The notes beneath the pieces are model-generated. The model saw nothing but the letters and a program-made list of their open reading frames with translations, did not search any database and was not told where the DNA came from. Shown piece after piece: positions 17,567-26,570 of a stretch of DNA of 64,000 bases (its first letter is position 1; every line of letters starts with the position of its first letter). The translations under genes and the position numbers were made by a program. The DNA is from Thiodiazotropha sp040506775 (GTDB taxonomy: Bacteria; Pseudomonadota; Gammaproteobacteria; Chromatiales; Chromatiaceae): NCBI GenBank assembly GCA_040506775.1, contig JBEVWC010000002.1:558001-622000 (forward strand). Reading direction: 5' to 3'.

Positions 17567-18246
17567 GCACACTCTCTCTAACCAGCGCATTCAACCTGCT
17601 GCTTAAACGGGATCTGGTCCTGGCCTACCGGCGTCGCGCTGAGTTGGTCAATCCGATGCTGTTTTTCGTCCTGGTCACCGCAATGTTTCCCCTCGGCATC
17701 GGCAACGATCCCAAACTGATCGAAGCCGTCGGCCCCGGTGTTGTCTGGGTTGCGGCACTGCTCGCTTCACTGCTCTCCCTCGACAGCATGTTCCGCTCGG
17801 ACTATGAGGACGGCTCGCTGGAACAGTACATGCTCAGCGCACACCCGATCTCCATCCTGGTGCTGGCGAAGATCCTTGCCCACTGGCTGGTGACCGGATT
17901 GCCCCTGTTCATCGTCGCGCCCCTGCTCGCAATACTGCTGAACATTCCCGGCAGCGCGGTACCGACCCTGATGTTGACCCTGTTGCTCGGCACCCCGGTA
18001 CTCAGCCTGATCGGCTCGGTGGGTGTGGCCCTGACAGTGGGCCTGCGTCGCGGCGGAGTGATACTTTCACTCCTGGTGCTGCCCCTGTACGTACCCGTTC
18101 TGATCTTTGCCACCGATGCGGTGAAGACCGCCATTGTCGGCATTCCGACTACCGCGCAGATTTCGATATTATCCGCTATGCTGGTAGGTTCCCTGGTATT
18201 GGCGCCCCTGGCCACTGCCGCATCCCTGAGAATCAGTTTGAGTTGA
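17563..18246 (+). CDS. ccmB: Haem exporter permease CcmB
   Basis: A 227-residue inner-membrane protein with six predicted helices and the CcmB features: an N-terminal LLLKRDLVLAYRRRAELVNP, then FFVLVTAMFPLGIG and YEDGSLEQYMLS. It is the permease half of the CcmABCD ABC complex. It overlaps the ccmA stop by four bases and ends one base before ccmC. Confidence 0.95.
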   Translation: MSTLSLTSAFNLLLKRDLVLAYRRRAELVNPMLFFVLVTAMFPLGIGNDPKLIEAVGPGVVWVAALLASLLSLDSMFRSDYEDGSLEQYMLSAHPISILVLAKILAHWLVTGLPLFIVAPLLAILLNIPGSAVPTLMLTLLLGTPVLSLIGSVGVALTVGLRRGGVILSLLVLPLYVPVLIFATDAVKTAIVGIPTTAQISILSAMLVGSLVLAPLATAASLRISLS

Positions 18247-18247
18247 C

Positions 18248-18994
18248 ATGATCATACGATTTTTTCATCAGATGGGGTCACCCCGCTATTTCTACGGTGT
18301 GGCCGGCAAAATGGTCCCCTGGTTCATGGTCAGCTTTCTGCTGACCCTGCTGGTCGGGCTTTACTATGGTCTGATCGTCGCCCCGCCCGACTACCAGCAG
18401 GGTGAAAGCTACCGGATCATGTACATCCACGTGCCGGCCGCCTGGATGTCCATGTTCATCTACGTAGTGATGGCCGTATGCGGACTGATCAGTCTGGTCT
18501 GGCGCATCAAAATGACTGAAATCCTGATCATCAGCAGCGCTTCGGTGGGTGCCTCCTTCACCTTTCTCGCCCTGGCCACCGGGTCCCTTTGGGGTAAGCC
18601 CATGTGGGGTACCTGGTGGGTCTGGGATGCGCGTCTGACCTCGGAACTGTTCCTGCTGTTTCTCTATCTGGGCATCATTGCCCTGCACAGCGCCATCGAG
18701 GACAAGCGGGTTGCCGCACGCGCTGTGGCGATTCTTGCTCTGGTCGGGGTCGTCAACATCCCGATCATCCACTACTCGGTGGAGTGGTGGAACACCCTGC
18801 ATCAACCGGCTTCGATCACCAAATTCGACAAGCCATCCATGGACATTTCGATGCTGATCCCGCTATTGACCATGGCGATCTCGTTTAAACTTTATTACGG
18901 CGCCGTGGTCTTAATGCGCGCGCGCGCGGAAATTGTGGAACGGGAGAGAAACAGCCGCTGGGTGCAGGATCTGGTCGAGCAGGGGGCGAAATGA
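18248..18994 (+). CDS. ccmC: Haem-handling protein CcmC
   Basis: A 248-residue inner-membrane protein with six helices that loads haem onto CcmE. The tryptophan-rich WWD motif of the haem handling family (GTWWVWDARLTSELFL) is near residue 124. The haem-ligand histidines typical of the family lie in MYIHVPAAW near residue 60 and in IIHYSVEWW near residue 178. Its TGA overlaps the ccmD ATG in ATGA. Confidence 0.96.
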   Translation: MIIRFFHQMGSPRYFYGVAGKMVPWFMVSFLLTLLVGLYYGLIVAPPDYQQGESYRIMYIHVPAAWMSMFIYVVMAVCGLISLVWRIKMTEILIISSASVGASFTFLALATGSLWGKPMWGTWWVWDARLTSELFLLFLYLGIIALHSAIEDKRVAARAVAILALVGVVNIPIIHYSVEWWNTLHQPASITKFDKPSMDISMLIPLLTMAISFKLYYGAVVLMRARAEIVERERNSRWVQDLVEQGAK

Positions 18995-19158
18995 GTGATT
19001 TTTTCGCAATGGGCGGTTATGCCGTCTATGTCTGGCCCTCCTTTATCCTGGCCCTGATCGTCCTGGTGGCCAATATCGTCGCACCGATGCGGCAACGCAA
19101 ACGCGCCTTAACTGACATCGCCCGGAAACTCCGCCGGGCCAGGAAAGAAACGCAATGA
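18991..19158 (+). CDS. ccmD: Haem exporter small subunit CcmD
   Basis: A 55-residue protein with one membrane helix (about 16-30) and a strongly basic C-terminal tail. It starts MSDFFAMGGYAVYVWPS, the typical CcmD opening (GGYA.YVW.S). It anchors and stabilises the CcmABC complex. The ATG overlaps the ccmC stop, and its own stop overlaps the ccmE start. Confidence 0.93.
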   Translation: MSDFFAMGGYAVYVWPSFILALIVLVANIVAPMRQRKRALTDIARKLRRARKETQ

Positions 19159-19622
19159 ATCCAATCCGAAAGAAACGACTCACCCTCATTGGCCTGATGG
19201 TTGCCGGCATGGGCGTCGCCACCTGGCTGGCCCTCAATGCCTTTGACGAGAACCTGATGTTCTTCTTCTCCCCCAGCGAGGTGAGGGAAGGCAAGGCCCC
19301 CACCGGGCACCCCTTCCGCATCGGCGGCCTGGTGACTTCAGGCAGCGTCAAGCGTCAGACCGACGGTCTCACCACCGCGTTTGACGTCACCGACAATGCG
19401 CAAACCGTGACCGTGGAATACACCGGCATCCTCCCCGACCTGTTCCGCGAAGGACAGGGCATAGTTGCCATGGGACAGATGAACCCGAGCGGTGTGTTCG
19501 TGGCCAGCGAAGTGCTGGCCAAGCATGATGAAAACTACATGCCGCCGGAAGTCGCGGCATCCCTCAAGACCGCCCATGATGAAGGGGTAGGCGCCACTCA
19601 ACCTGCGACGAGCGTGCAATGA
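19155..19622 (+). CDS. ccmE: Haem chaperone CcmE
   Basis: A 155-residue periplasmic haem chaperone anchored by an N-terminal helix (about 8-30). The covalent haem ligand is H124 and the axial Tyr is Y128, in the canonical LAKHDENYMPPEV. The OB-fold core (about 45-120) includes FRIGGLV and FDVTD. This is the ordinary HxxxY type, not the Cys-containing variant of some sulfate reducers and archaea. Its stop overlaps the ccmF start. Confidence 0.97.
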   Translation: MNPIRKKRLTLIGLMVAGMGVATWLALNAFDENLMFFFSPSEVREGKAPTGHPFRIGGLVTSGSVKRQTDGLTTAFDVTDNAQTVTVEYTGILPDLFREGQGIVAMGQMNPSGVFVASEVLAKHDENYMPPEVAASLKTAHDEGVGATQPATSVQ

Positions 19623-21613
19623 TTCCTGAACTTGGACACTTTGCCCTGATCCTGGCACTCTGCCTGGCGGTTACCCAATCCGTGGTACCCCTGGTCGGCT
19701 CCTACACCCGCAACACGGTGTGGATGGCATCCGCACGAACCCTCTCATGGGGACAGTTCGTATTCCTTGCGCTGGCCCTGGTGATACTGGCCAATGCCTT
19801 CCTGACCAACGACTTTTCAGTGGTCTATGTAGCCCAGCACGGCAATACCCTGCTACCGGATGTCTACAAGATCTCGGCGGTATGGGGCGCCCATGAAGGC
19901 TCGTTGCTGCTGTGGGCCTTCCTGCTGGCCTGCTGGGGTGTGGCCATCGCGAGTTTCAGCCGCAATCTGCCATTGGAGATGGTGGCCCGGGTGCTCTCCG
20001 TGATGGGTATGATCAGCATCGGTTTCCTGCTGTTCATGCTGCTCACCTCCAACCCCTTCGACCGGACCTTTCCGGTGCCCAGCGAAGGCGGCGAACTCAA
20101 CCCCATGCTGCAGGATCCCGGCCTCGCCATCCATCCCCCCATGCTTTACATGGGATACGTGGGTTTCTCCGTGGCGTTCGCTTTTGCCATCGCGGCACTC
20201 CTGGGCGGTCGTCTTGACGCCTCCTGGGCGCGTTGGTCGCGCCCCTGGACCACGGTGGCCTGGGTGTTCCTGACCTTTGGTATCGTGCTCGGAAGCTGGT
20301 GGGCTTATTACGAACTCGGCTGGGGCGGCTGGTGGTTCTGGGATCCGGTGGAAAACGCCTCATTCATCCCCTGGTTGATCGGCACGGCCCTGATCCATTC
20401 CCTGGCAGTCACGGAAAAGCGCGGCGCCTTCAAAAGCTGGACCGTGTTGCTGGCCATCTCGGCATTCTCATTGAGCCTGCTTGGAACCTTCCTGGTCCGG
20501 TCAGGGGTGCTCACCTCGGTGCACTCGTTTGCGTCCGACCCGGCGCGGGGCATCTTCATCCTGATGTTCCTGCTGGTGGTGATCGGTGGTTCACTGATGC
20601 TCTATACCTGGCGGGCACCCTACATCTCCGGTGGCGGGCGGTTCGATCTGGTTTCCCGGGAAACCTTCCTCCTTGGCAACAACCTGCTGCTCTCCGTGTT
20701 CGGCGCCCTGGTGCTTCTGGGTACCCTGGCACCGCTCATCTATGACGCCCTGGAACTGGGTAAAATCTCCGTGGGATTTCCCTGGTTCAACAAGATGTTT
20801 CTCCTGACCACCCCGTTCCTCGCCCTGATGATGGGTGTGGGCGCCCTGTCGCGCTGGAAACACGCGGAACCCGCAGACCTGATCAAGCGCCTGAGAGTGG
20901 CCTTCGCGGTGAGTGTGCTGTTCGGCCTGCTCAGCCTGATTCCCATGTTCTCCCAGGGCCATGTCCTGGTGGGTCTGGGCATGGGCCTGGCGATGTGGGT
21001 CGCCACCTCCCACCTGGTGATCATTCGTGAACGGCTGAAGAACAAACCGGGATTTGATGGTTTCTGGCGGGACTTCAAAACCGGCGGCAGAAGCTTCTAC
21101 GGTATGGTCCTGGCGCACCTGGGTGTTGCCATGTTCATCGTTGGTGTGACCCTGGTGAGTCACTTTGGTCTTGAGCATGATGTGCGCATGGGACCGGGTG
21201 ACGTGAGCGAAATCGCCGGTTATGAATTCACCTTCGATGGCGTCACGATGAAGCCCGGGCCGAATTACAACGCGCACCGGGGACATTTCAAGGTCTCCAA
21301 GGACGGCCAGATGTTCGCCGAACTGGAACCGGAAAAACGCACCTACTTCGTGCAGACCCGGCCGATGACCGAAGCCGCTATCGATTGGGGATTCACCCGT
21401 GACCTGTATGTCTCGCTCGGTGAACCCCTGGGTAACGGTGAATGGAGCCTGCGCCTGTATTACAAACCCTATGTGCGCTGGATCTGGCTGGGTGGCGTGT
21501 TGATGGGGCTGGGTGGCATCCTTGCGATCACCGACCGCCGTTACCGTACGGCACGGGTTCGTTCCGCCGAGCAAGTAAACGCCGCATCACCGCTGCCGGC
21601 TTCCGGGAGTTGA
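19619..21613 (+). CDS. ccmF: Haem lyase CcmF
   Basis: A 664-residue inner-membrane protein with about 15 helices that, with CcmH, attaches haem to apocytochrome c. The WWD domain (GWGGWWFWDPVENAS) is near residue 240. Other family motifs are the N-terminal PELGHFALILAL, the HEGSLLLWAF stretch near residue 90 and a periplasmic domain near residues 510-620. It overlaps ccmE by four bases. Confidence 0.97.
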   Translation: MIPELGHFALILALCLAVTQSVVPLVGSYTRNTVWMASARTLSWGQFVFLALALVILANAFLTNDFSVVYVAQHGNTLLPDVYKISAVWGAHEGSLLLWAFLLACWGVAIASFSRNLPLEMVARVLSVMGMISIGFLLFMLLTSNPFDRTFPVPSEGGELNPMLQDPGLAIHPPMLYMGYVGFSVAFAFAIAALLGGRLDASWARWSRPWTTVAWVFLTFGIVLGSWWAYYELGWGGWWFWDPVENASFIPWLIGTALIHSLAVTEKRGAFKSWTVLLAISAFSLSLLGTFLVRSGVLTSVHSFASDPARGIFILMFLLVVIGGSLMLYTWRAPYISGGGRFDLVSRETFLLGNNLLLSVFGALVLLGTLAPLIYDALELGKISVGFPWFNKMFLLTTPFLALMMGVGALSRWKHAEPADLIKRLRVAFAVSVLFGLLSLIPMFSQGHVLVGLGMGLAMWVATSHLVIIRERLKNKPGFDGFWRDFKTGGRSFYGMVLAHLGVAMFIVGVTLVSHFGLEHDVRMGPGDVSEIAGYEFTFDGVTMKPGPNYNAHRGHFKVSKDGQMFAELEPEKRTYFVQTRPMTEAAIDWGFTRDLYVSLGEPLGNGEWSLRLYYKPYVRWIWLGGVLMGLGGILAITDRRYRTARVRSAEQVNAASPLPASGS

Positions 21614-21620
21614 ACCACAG

Positions 21621-22160
21621 ATGAACCGATATCTGCGTTATTCCCTGCCCCTGATCATCTTCGCAGTGATCGCTGCGTTTCTGTTCAAGGGCCTGGGCAT
21701 GAATCCCCGGGAGATCCCCTCCCCTCTGATCGGTAAATCAGTGCCCGAGTTTACCCTCCCCACGGTCGAGCAGCCGGACACTCAGGTCAGCAGCAAGGAT
21801 CTGATGGGAAAGATCTACCTGCTCAACGTCTGGGCCACCTGGTGCGTGTCCTGTCGTGCGGAGCACCAGACCCTGGTGCAACTGGCTCGCTCCGGCAAGG
21901 TGGAGATCGTCGGTCTCAACTGGCGGGATGAGCGGGACAAGGCCAAGGTCTGGCTGCAGCAGCTGGGTAATCCGTACTCGGTCAACATCTTCGATCAGAA
22001 GGGCCGTACCGCCATTGACCTGGGGGTATACGGCGCCCCGGAAACCTTCCTCGTGGATCAACAAGGGGTGATTCGCTATAAACTGGCAGGTCCCATAACG
22101 ATGAGTATCTTCAACGACACCATCCTGCCCAAAATCAACGAAATCAAAAGCGAAGGTTAG
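21621..22160 (+). CDS. ccmG: Thiol:disulfide oxidoreductase CcmG/DsbE
   Basis: A 179-residue thioredoxin-like protein held by an N-terminal helix (about 5-25). The active site is WCVSC, in WATWCVSCRAEH near residue 75; many CcmG proteins have WCPTC or WCVPC, so VS is a small variation. It reduces CcmH or apocytochrome thiols in the periplasm. It starts seven bases after ccmF. Confidence 0.95.
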   Translation: MNRYLRYSLPLIIFAVIAAFLFKGLGMNPREIPSPLIGKSVPEFTLPTVEQPDTQVSSKDLMGKIYLLNVWATWCVSCRAEHQTLVQLARSGKVEIVGLNWRDERDKAKVWLQQLGNPYSVNIFDQKGRTAIDLGVYGAPETFLVDQQGVIRYKLAGPITMSIFNDTILPKINEIKSEG

Positions 22161-22164
22161 TCCC

Positions 22165-22644
22165 GTGCGTACCCTGGTTTTACTCTGCCTGCTCGTATTC
22201 AGCCTGCCTACCCTGATGGCATCGACCCTGGCTGAATACACCTTCGATGATCCCCAAAAACATGACGAGTTTCGCAGCATCATCGAACAGATGCGCTGTC
22301 TGGTCTGTCAGAACGAATCCCTCGCCGGCTCGAATGCCGATCTTGCCGTTGATCTGAGAAACGAGATTTACGACATGATGAAGCAGGGCCATGGCAAAGA
22401 CGATATCGTCAAGTTCATGGTGGCCCGCTACGGGGACTTCGTGTTGTACAACCCCCCACTGAAACCCACCACCTATCCGATCTGGTTTGGACCGGTGATC
22501 ATCTTCGTGGTGGGCGCCCTGGTGCTTTTGCGCATCCTGAAACGTAAGAGCCGGAGTCAGGAAACCGATCTATCCGACGAGGAACGGGCAAGACTCGCAA
22601 GCCTTCTGAATCAATCGACCGATCCCCGAGACACGAATCAATGA
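22165..22644 (+). CDS. ccmH: Apocytochrome thiol-handling protein CcmH (CcmL-type)
   Basis: A 159-residue protein with a signal peptide (about 1-20), the redox pair LVCQN in MRCLVCQNESLAGS near residue 49 and a membrane helix near residue 110. It keeps CxxCH cysteines reduced for haem attachment. This is the short CcmH; the TPR half is the separate ccmI next to it. The start is a GTG, and the stop overlaps ccmI in ATGA. Confidence 0.95.
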   Translation: MRTLVLLCLLVFSLPTLMASTLAEYTFDDPQKHDEFRSIIEQMRCLVCQNESLAGSNADLAVDLRNEIYDMMKQGHGKDDIVKFMVARYGDFVLYNPPLKPTTYPIWFGPVIIFVVGALVLLRILKRKSRSQETDLSDEERARLASLLNQSTDPRDTNQ

Positions 22645-23951
22645 CCCTATTCTGGATGATAACCGCCGGGCTGACTGTCCTGGCCATGGCATTTGTCGCC
22701 CTGCCGTTACTGCGCAAGAACGTCAACACGGGCGTCACCTCCGACGAACTCAACCTGGCCATCTTCAAACAGCAGCTCGCGGAACTGGACAACGACCTGG
22801 AAGCCGGGATTCTCGAGCAGGCCCGTTATGACGCGGCTCGTACCGATCTGGAAAAGGAATTGCTCACGGACATCGATGCGGACCAGGAGAAACAAACCCG
22901 GCAGCGAAAGTCCGGACAGGCCATGGCCGCCGTGGCCCTGCTGGTACCCATCGCCGCCCTGACCATCTATCAGGTCATCGGATTCCCGGACATCATTTCA
23001 CGTCTCGGCACGCAGACCGCCGCAACCGGCATGCCACCCCATGGCAGCGCTACTGGCGCTCCCGGTCAGGATCAGGGATTGCCGCCCATGGAGGTCCTGG
23101 TGGAGCGTCTGGCAGCCAAACTCAAGGAGCAGCCCGACAACCTCGAAGGCTGGATCATCCTGGGTCGCAGTTACATGACCATGAATAACTACCCGGCGGC
23201 CATCGAGGCTTACAAGACAGCCCTCAACCTGGATGATCAGAACGTCAACCTGCTGCTTGCCTATGGCGAGGCCCTGGCGGCATCCCATGGCAACGACTTT
23301 ACCGGCCAGGCCGCGCCCCTGATCCAAAAGGCCTATACCCTGGCCCCGCAAGACCCCAATGTACTCTGGCTGAACGGTGTGCTGGCCTATCAGAGCAATC
23401 AGTTTCAGCAGGCCATCGACCACTGGCAGGGTCTGCGCAGCTCGCTGACACCGCAAAGCTCCGAGCTGGAGTCGGTCAACGCGGCAATCGATGACGCCCG
23501 TTCCCAGTTGGGCCTGGGCCCGGAGGAACCGGAGTTACCCAGTATCGTCCAGGCCGGTGGTACGTCCTCGTCACCCGCTGCGCCGAAGTCCCCAGCCACT
23601 TCCAACAGCGGAATCCAGGTGGAGATCGCACTCTCACCGGAGTTGGCAGCACGCGCCAAACCGGATGATCTGGTGTTCATCTACGCCAAGGCCTTGAATG
23701 GTCCTCCCATGCCCCTGGCAGCGCTTCGAAAGCAGGTGCGTGACCTGCCCCTGAGCGTGCAACTCGACGACAGCATGGCCATGATGCCGCAGATGAAACT
23801 CTCCGGTTTCGACCAGGTGCAGGTTGGCGCCCGGGTCTCTCTCAGTGGCAACCCCACCGCCCAGTCCGGTGACCTTGAAGGCGTGGTCAAACCGGTCAAA
23901 CCCGGCCAATCGGAACAGGTCAAGGTGCTGATCGACACCGTTCACCCCTGA
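22641..23951 (+). CDS. ccmI: Apocytochrome chaperone CcmI
   Basis: A 436-residue protein with two membrane helices (about 3-20 and 94-113) flanking a cytoplasmic loop. TPR repeats (about 150-300, e.g. GWIILGRSYMTMNNYPAAIEAY) and a C-terminal periplasmic beta domain (about 325-435) follow. It binds apocytochrome tails and passes them to CcmFH. It is the last gene of the operon. After it, 23952-24145 has a short GATCCC/GGGATC hairpin without a T tail, so no terminator is assigned. Confidence 0.94.
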   Translation: MTLFWMITAGLTVLAMAFVALPLLRKNVNTGVTSDELNLAIFKQQLAELDNDLEAGILEQARYDAARTDLEKELLTDIDADQEKQTRQRKSGQAMAAVALLVPIAALTIYQVIGFPDIISRLGTQTAATGMPPHGSATGAPGQDQGLPPMEVLVERLAAKLKEQPDNLEGWIILGRSYMTMNNYPAAIEAYKTALNLDDQNVNLLLAYGEALAASHGNDFTGQAAPLIQKAYTLAPQDPNVLWLNGVLAYQSNQFQQAIDHWQGLRSSLTPQSSELESVNAAIDDARSQLGLGPEEPELPSIVQAGGTSSSPAAPKSPATSNSGIQVEIALSPELAARAKPDDLVFIYAKALNGPPMPLAALRKQVRDLPLSVQLDDSMAMMPQMKLSGFDQVQVGARVSLSGNPTAQSGDLEGVVKPVKPGQSEQVKVLIDTVHP

Positions 23952-24145
23952 TCCCCGCTTTTTTCCCCGGGATCGATTGCCATACAGGGCCAACCCGGAT
24001 ATGTTTACTGAACCCATGCTGACTGGGCTGTCTCCTGGTGGGGCAGCCCATCCATCACCGGTATAAAAACCACAACAAATTCCAAACGCTGTCATACAGA
24101 CCGTTTGCAGCAATCGAGCGACCCGTTTTGCTGATAGGAGTCGAA

Positions 24146-26185
24146 ATGCCCCAATACACTACCCATGAAATCCGTAACATCGCCCTGGTTGGACACGCCG
24201 GTTCCGGCAAGACCTGCCTGGTGGAATCACTCCTCCACCGCAGTGGCATGATCGCCAGCAAAGGCACCATTGCCCGGGGTGATACCGTCTGTGATTTCGA
24301 TGATCTGGAGAAATCACTGCTGCATTCTCTGGATGTCGCGTTAACCCATCTGGATCACGAGAATACCCGGATCAACCTCATCGACACCCCCGGACATGCG
24401 GATTTCCTGGGACGCAGCATCAGCATTCTCCCGGCGGTGGAGACCGCGGCCGTGGTGATCAATGCCTCGAGCGGCATCGAACCGGTCACCCTGCGCATGA
24501 TGGACGCGGCGAAACGCCGCAATCTTTGCCGTTTCATTATCGTCAACAAGATCGATGCCGAGGCGGTCGACTTCAATGGTTTGCTGGAGAGTCTGCAGGA
24601 GACCTTCGGCAAAGAGTGTCTGCCCATCAATCTGCCCGCTGAGAATGGCAGCAAGGTGATTGACTGCTTCTTTCAGCCCGGGGGCGAAACCACCGATGTG
24701 ATGTCCGTGAGTGAAGCCCACGACAGCCTCATCGACCAGGTGGTCGAAGTGGATGAGGCACTCATGGAGATCTACCTGGAACAGGGACAGGCCCTGAAGC
24801 CGGAACAGCTGCACGACCCCTTCGAAAAGGCGCTCCGTGAAGGTCACCTGATCCCGGTCTGTTTCACCTCCGCGGAAACCGGTGCGGGACTGGAAGAACT
24901 GATGAAACTGTTCGTCAAACTCATGCCCGATCCGACCGAAGGCAACCCGCCGCCCTTCATGAAAGGCGAAGGCGCCAACATGAAACCGGTGGAGGTCTCC
25001 CCCGATCCGGAAAAGCATGTGATCGGACACGTGTTCAAGGTGGTCAACGACCCGTATCGTGGCAAGCTGGGTATCTTTCGCGTACATCAGGGCACTTTGG
25101 CAGCAAATTCCCAGCTTTACATAGGCGATGCCCGCAAACCGTTCAAGGTGAACCATCTGTTTGCCCTCCAGGGTAAAGACCAGATCGAGATGACCCGGGC
25201 GGTACCCGGCGACATCTGTGCCGTCGCCCGGGTGGATGACATCCATTTCGACGCGGTGCTGCATGACTCACATGACGAGGATCATCACCACCTGCGCAGT
25301 ATCGAATGCCCCCTGCCCCTGTTTGGTCTTGCGATCAACACCACCAAGCGCGGGGATGAGCAGAAACTCAGTGACGCCCTGCGTAAGCTGGAAGACGAGG
25401 ATCCCTGCTTTCATGTGGAACACAACGTCAGCCTCAACGAAACCATCATGCGTGGTCTCGGCGACCTGCACCTCGAAGTGTTGTTGCAGCAGATCAAAAA
25501 CAAGTACAACGTGGAGGTCGAGACCCATCCGCCGAGCATCGCCTACCGGGAGACCATCACCCGCAACGCCGATGGCCACTACCGGCATAAGAAGCAAACC
25601 GGTGGCGCCGGCCAGTTCGGTGAAGTCTTTATTCGCATCGAACCGTTGAGTCGGGGCGAAGGTTTCGAATTCGTCAACCAGATCGTCGGCGGCGCAATAC
25701 CTGGGCAATTCGTACCGGCCGTCGAGAAAGGGGTTCGCGGGGCCATGGAGGAAGGCGCCATCGCCGGCTTCCCCATGCAGGATATCCGGGTCACCATCTA
25801 CGATGGCAAATACCATTCCGTGGATTCCAAGGAGATCGCCTTTGTCACGGCGGGTAAACGGGCATTCCTGGAAGCCGTGGATAATGCGGGCCCGGTCATC
25901 CTCGAACCCATCGTCAACCTTTCCATCACCACGCCGGACAACTTCATGGGCGATCTGACCGGTGATCTCGCCGGACGGCGGGGTCAAATCAGCGGCACCG
26001 AAAGTGGACGCAACAACATGCTTGTCATCAAGGGCCAGGCGCCGTTGGCCGAACTCGAAGGCTACGCAACTCATCTCAAGGCCATCACCGGTGGTGAAGG
26101 CAGCTACAGCATCGAGTTCAGCCACTATGAAGCTGTGCCAGGCAATATCCAGAAACAGCTGTCTGAGAAAGCCAGGCAGGAATAG
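24146..26185 (+). CDS. EF-G-like GTPase (second-type elongation factor G)
   Basis: A 679-residue translational GTPase with all five EF-G domains. G1 is GHAGSGKT (16-23), G3 DTPGH, G4 NKID. The usual EF-G domain IV loop appears as KKQTGGAGQFG and domain V has GSYSIEFSHYEAVP. It differs from the main EF-G: it starts MPQYTTHEIRNIALVGH, it has a short G2 region, and it is not next to rpsL/rpsG/tuf. That is typical of the FusA2/EF-G paralogues, which act in ribosome recycling or in ways not yet worked out. AGGAG is five bases before ATG 24146. It follows ccmI but with its own leader. Confidence 0.9.
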   Translation: MPQYTTHEIRNIALVGHAGSGKTCLVESLLHRSGMIASKGTIARGDTVCDFDDLEKSLLHSLDVALTHLDHENTRINLIDTPGHADFLGRSISILPAVETAAVVINASSGIEPVTLRMMDAAKRRNLCRFIIVNKIDAEAVDFNGLLESLQETFGKECLPINLPAENGSKVIDCFFQPGGETTDVMSVSEAHDSLIDQVVEVDEALMEIYLEQGQALKPEQLHDPFEKALREGHLIPVCFTSAETGAGLEELMKLFVKLMPDPTEGNPPPFMKGEGANMKPVEVSPDPEKHVIGHVFKVVNDPYRGKLGIFRVHQGTLAANSQLYIGDARKPFKVNHLFALQGKDQIEMTRAVPGDICAVARVDDIHFDAVLHDSHDEDHHHLRSIECPLPLFGLAINTTKRGDEQKLSDALRKLEDEDPCFHVEHNVSLNETIMRGLGDLHLEVLLQQIKNKYNVEVETHPPSIAYRETITRNADGHYRHKKQTGGAGQFGEVFIRIEPLSRGEGFEFVNQIVGGAIPGQFVPAVEKGVRGAMEEGAIAGFPMQDIRVTIYDGKYHSVDSKEIAFVTAGKRAFLEAVDNAGPVILEPIVNLSITTPDNFMGDLTGDLAGRRGQISGTESGRNNMLVIKGQAPLAELEGYATHLKAITGGEGSYSIEFSHYEAVPGNIQKQLSEKARQE

Positions 26186-26221
26186 TAAGCTAACAGCTGT
26201 CGCGTCTGTCGATTGATCTAC

Positions 26222-26256
26222 CCCTCTCCCCGGCCCTCTCCCGCGCGGGGAGAGGG
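26222..26256. repeat. CCCTCTCCCC/GGGGAGAGGG palindrome
   Basis: Two pyrimidine arms (26222-26231 and 26234-26242) compete for one purine arm (26247-26256). The inner pairing is eight base pairs (26235-26242 with 26248-26255) around a GCGCG loop. It lies between the convergent EF-G-like and alkD genes. Similar C-rich intergenic repeats occur in many proteobacteria. Confidence 0.6.
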
Positions 26257-26360
26257 GGATTGCCTGGTCAGGTTTGCGGTGTACCCTTCTGCTTCGGATT
26301 CTGATGGATCCCGGGTTCCACTTCGTTTCACCCGGGCTACGTTTGTGGCCGGACTTTACG

Positions 26361-26385
26361 CGTTCCCACGCAGAGCATGGGAACC
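26361..26385. repeat. Palindrome family copy 2 (GTTCCCACGC...GCATGGGAAC)
   Basis: The ten-pair stem has one C/A mismatch and the loop AGA. It lies between the convergent EF-G-like gene and alkD. The loop is the complement of the TCT in copy 3, so this copy lies in the opposite orientation. Confidence 0.7.
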
Positions 26386-26476
26386 AGGAAATCGTTGATA
26401 GTCTTCTTTCCCTGAACCTCACCCGCATGGGTAGAGGGTCATCGCTTGGTAAAGTTTGTGTTATCCGCAGTCGTAG

Positions 26477-26502
26477 GTCGGGTTAGCGCAGCGTAACCCG
26501 AC
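26477..26502. repeat. GTCGGGTTA/TAACCCGAC palindrome
   Basis: A nine-pair perfect stem with an eight-base loop. A partial related arm (CCGGGTTACGCTCCGC) follows at about 26532. It belongs to the same intergenic repeat cluster as the palindromes at 26222 and 26361. Confidence 0.6.
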
Positions 26503-26570
26503 ACAACACATCGAAATGCGCACCCAATGCCGGGTTACGCTCCGCTAACTGGAGCGACACCTTCCACAGG

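Noticed and set aside
20591..21574. A 327-codon frame antisense to ccmF
   Set aside because: It lies wholly within ccmF, has the His/Gln-rich content typical of a shadow frame, and matches nothing.
23952..24145. Terminator after ccmI
   Set aside because: The GATCCC/GGGATC hairpin has a 13-base loop and no T tail on the transcript.
25268..26428. A 386-codon frame antisense to the EF-G-like gene
   Set aside because: Shadow frame of a clear GTPase gene; the N-terminal part crosses the palindromic repeats.
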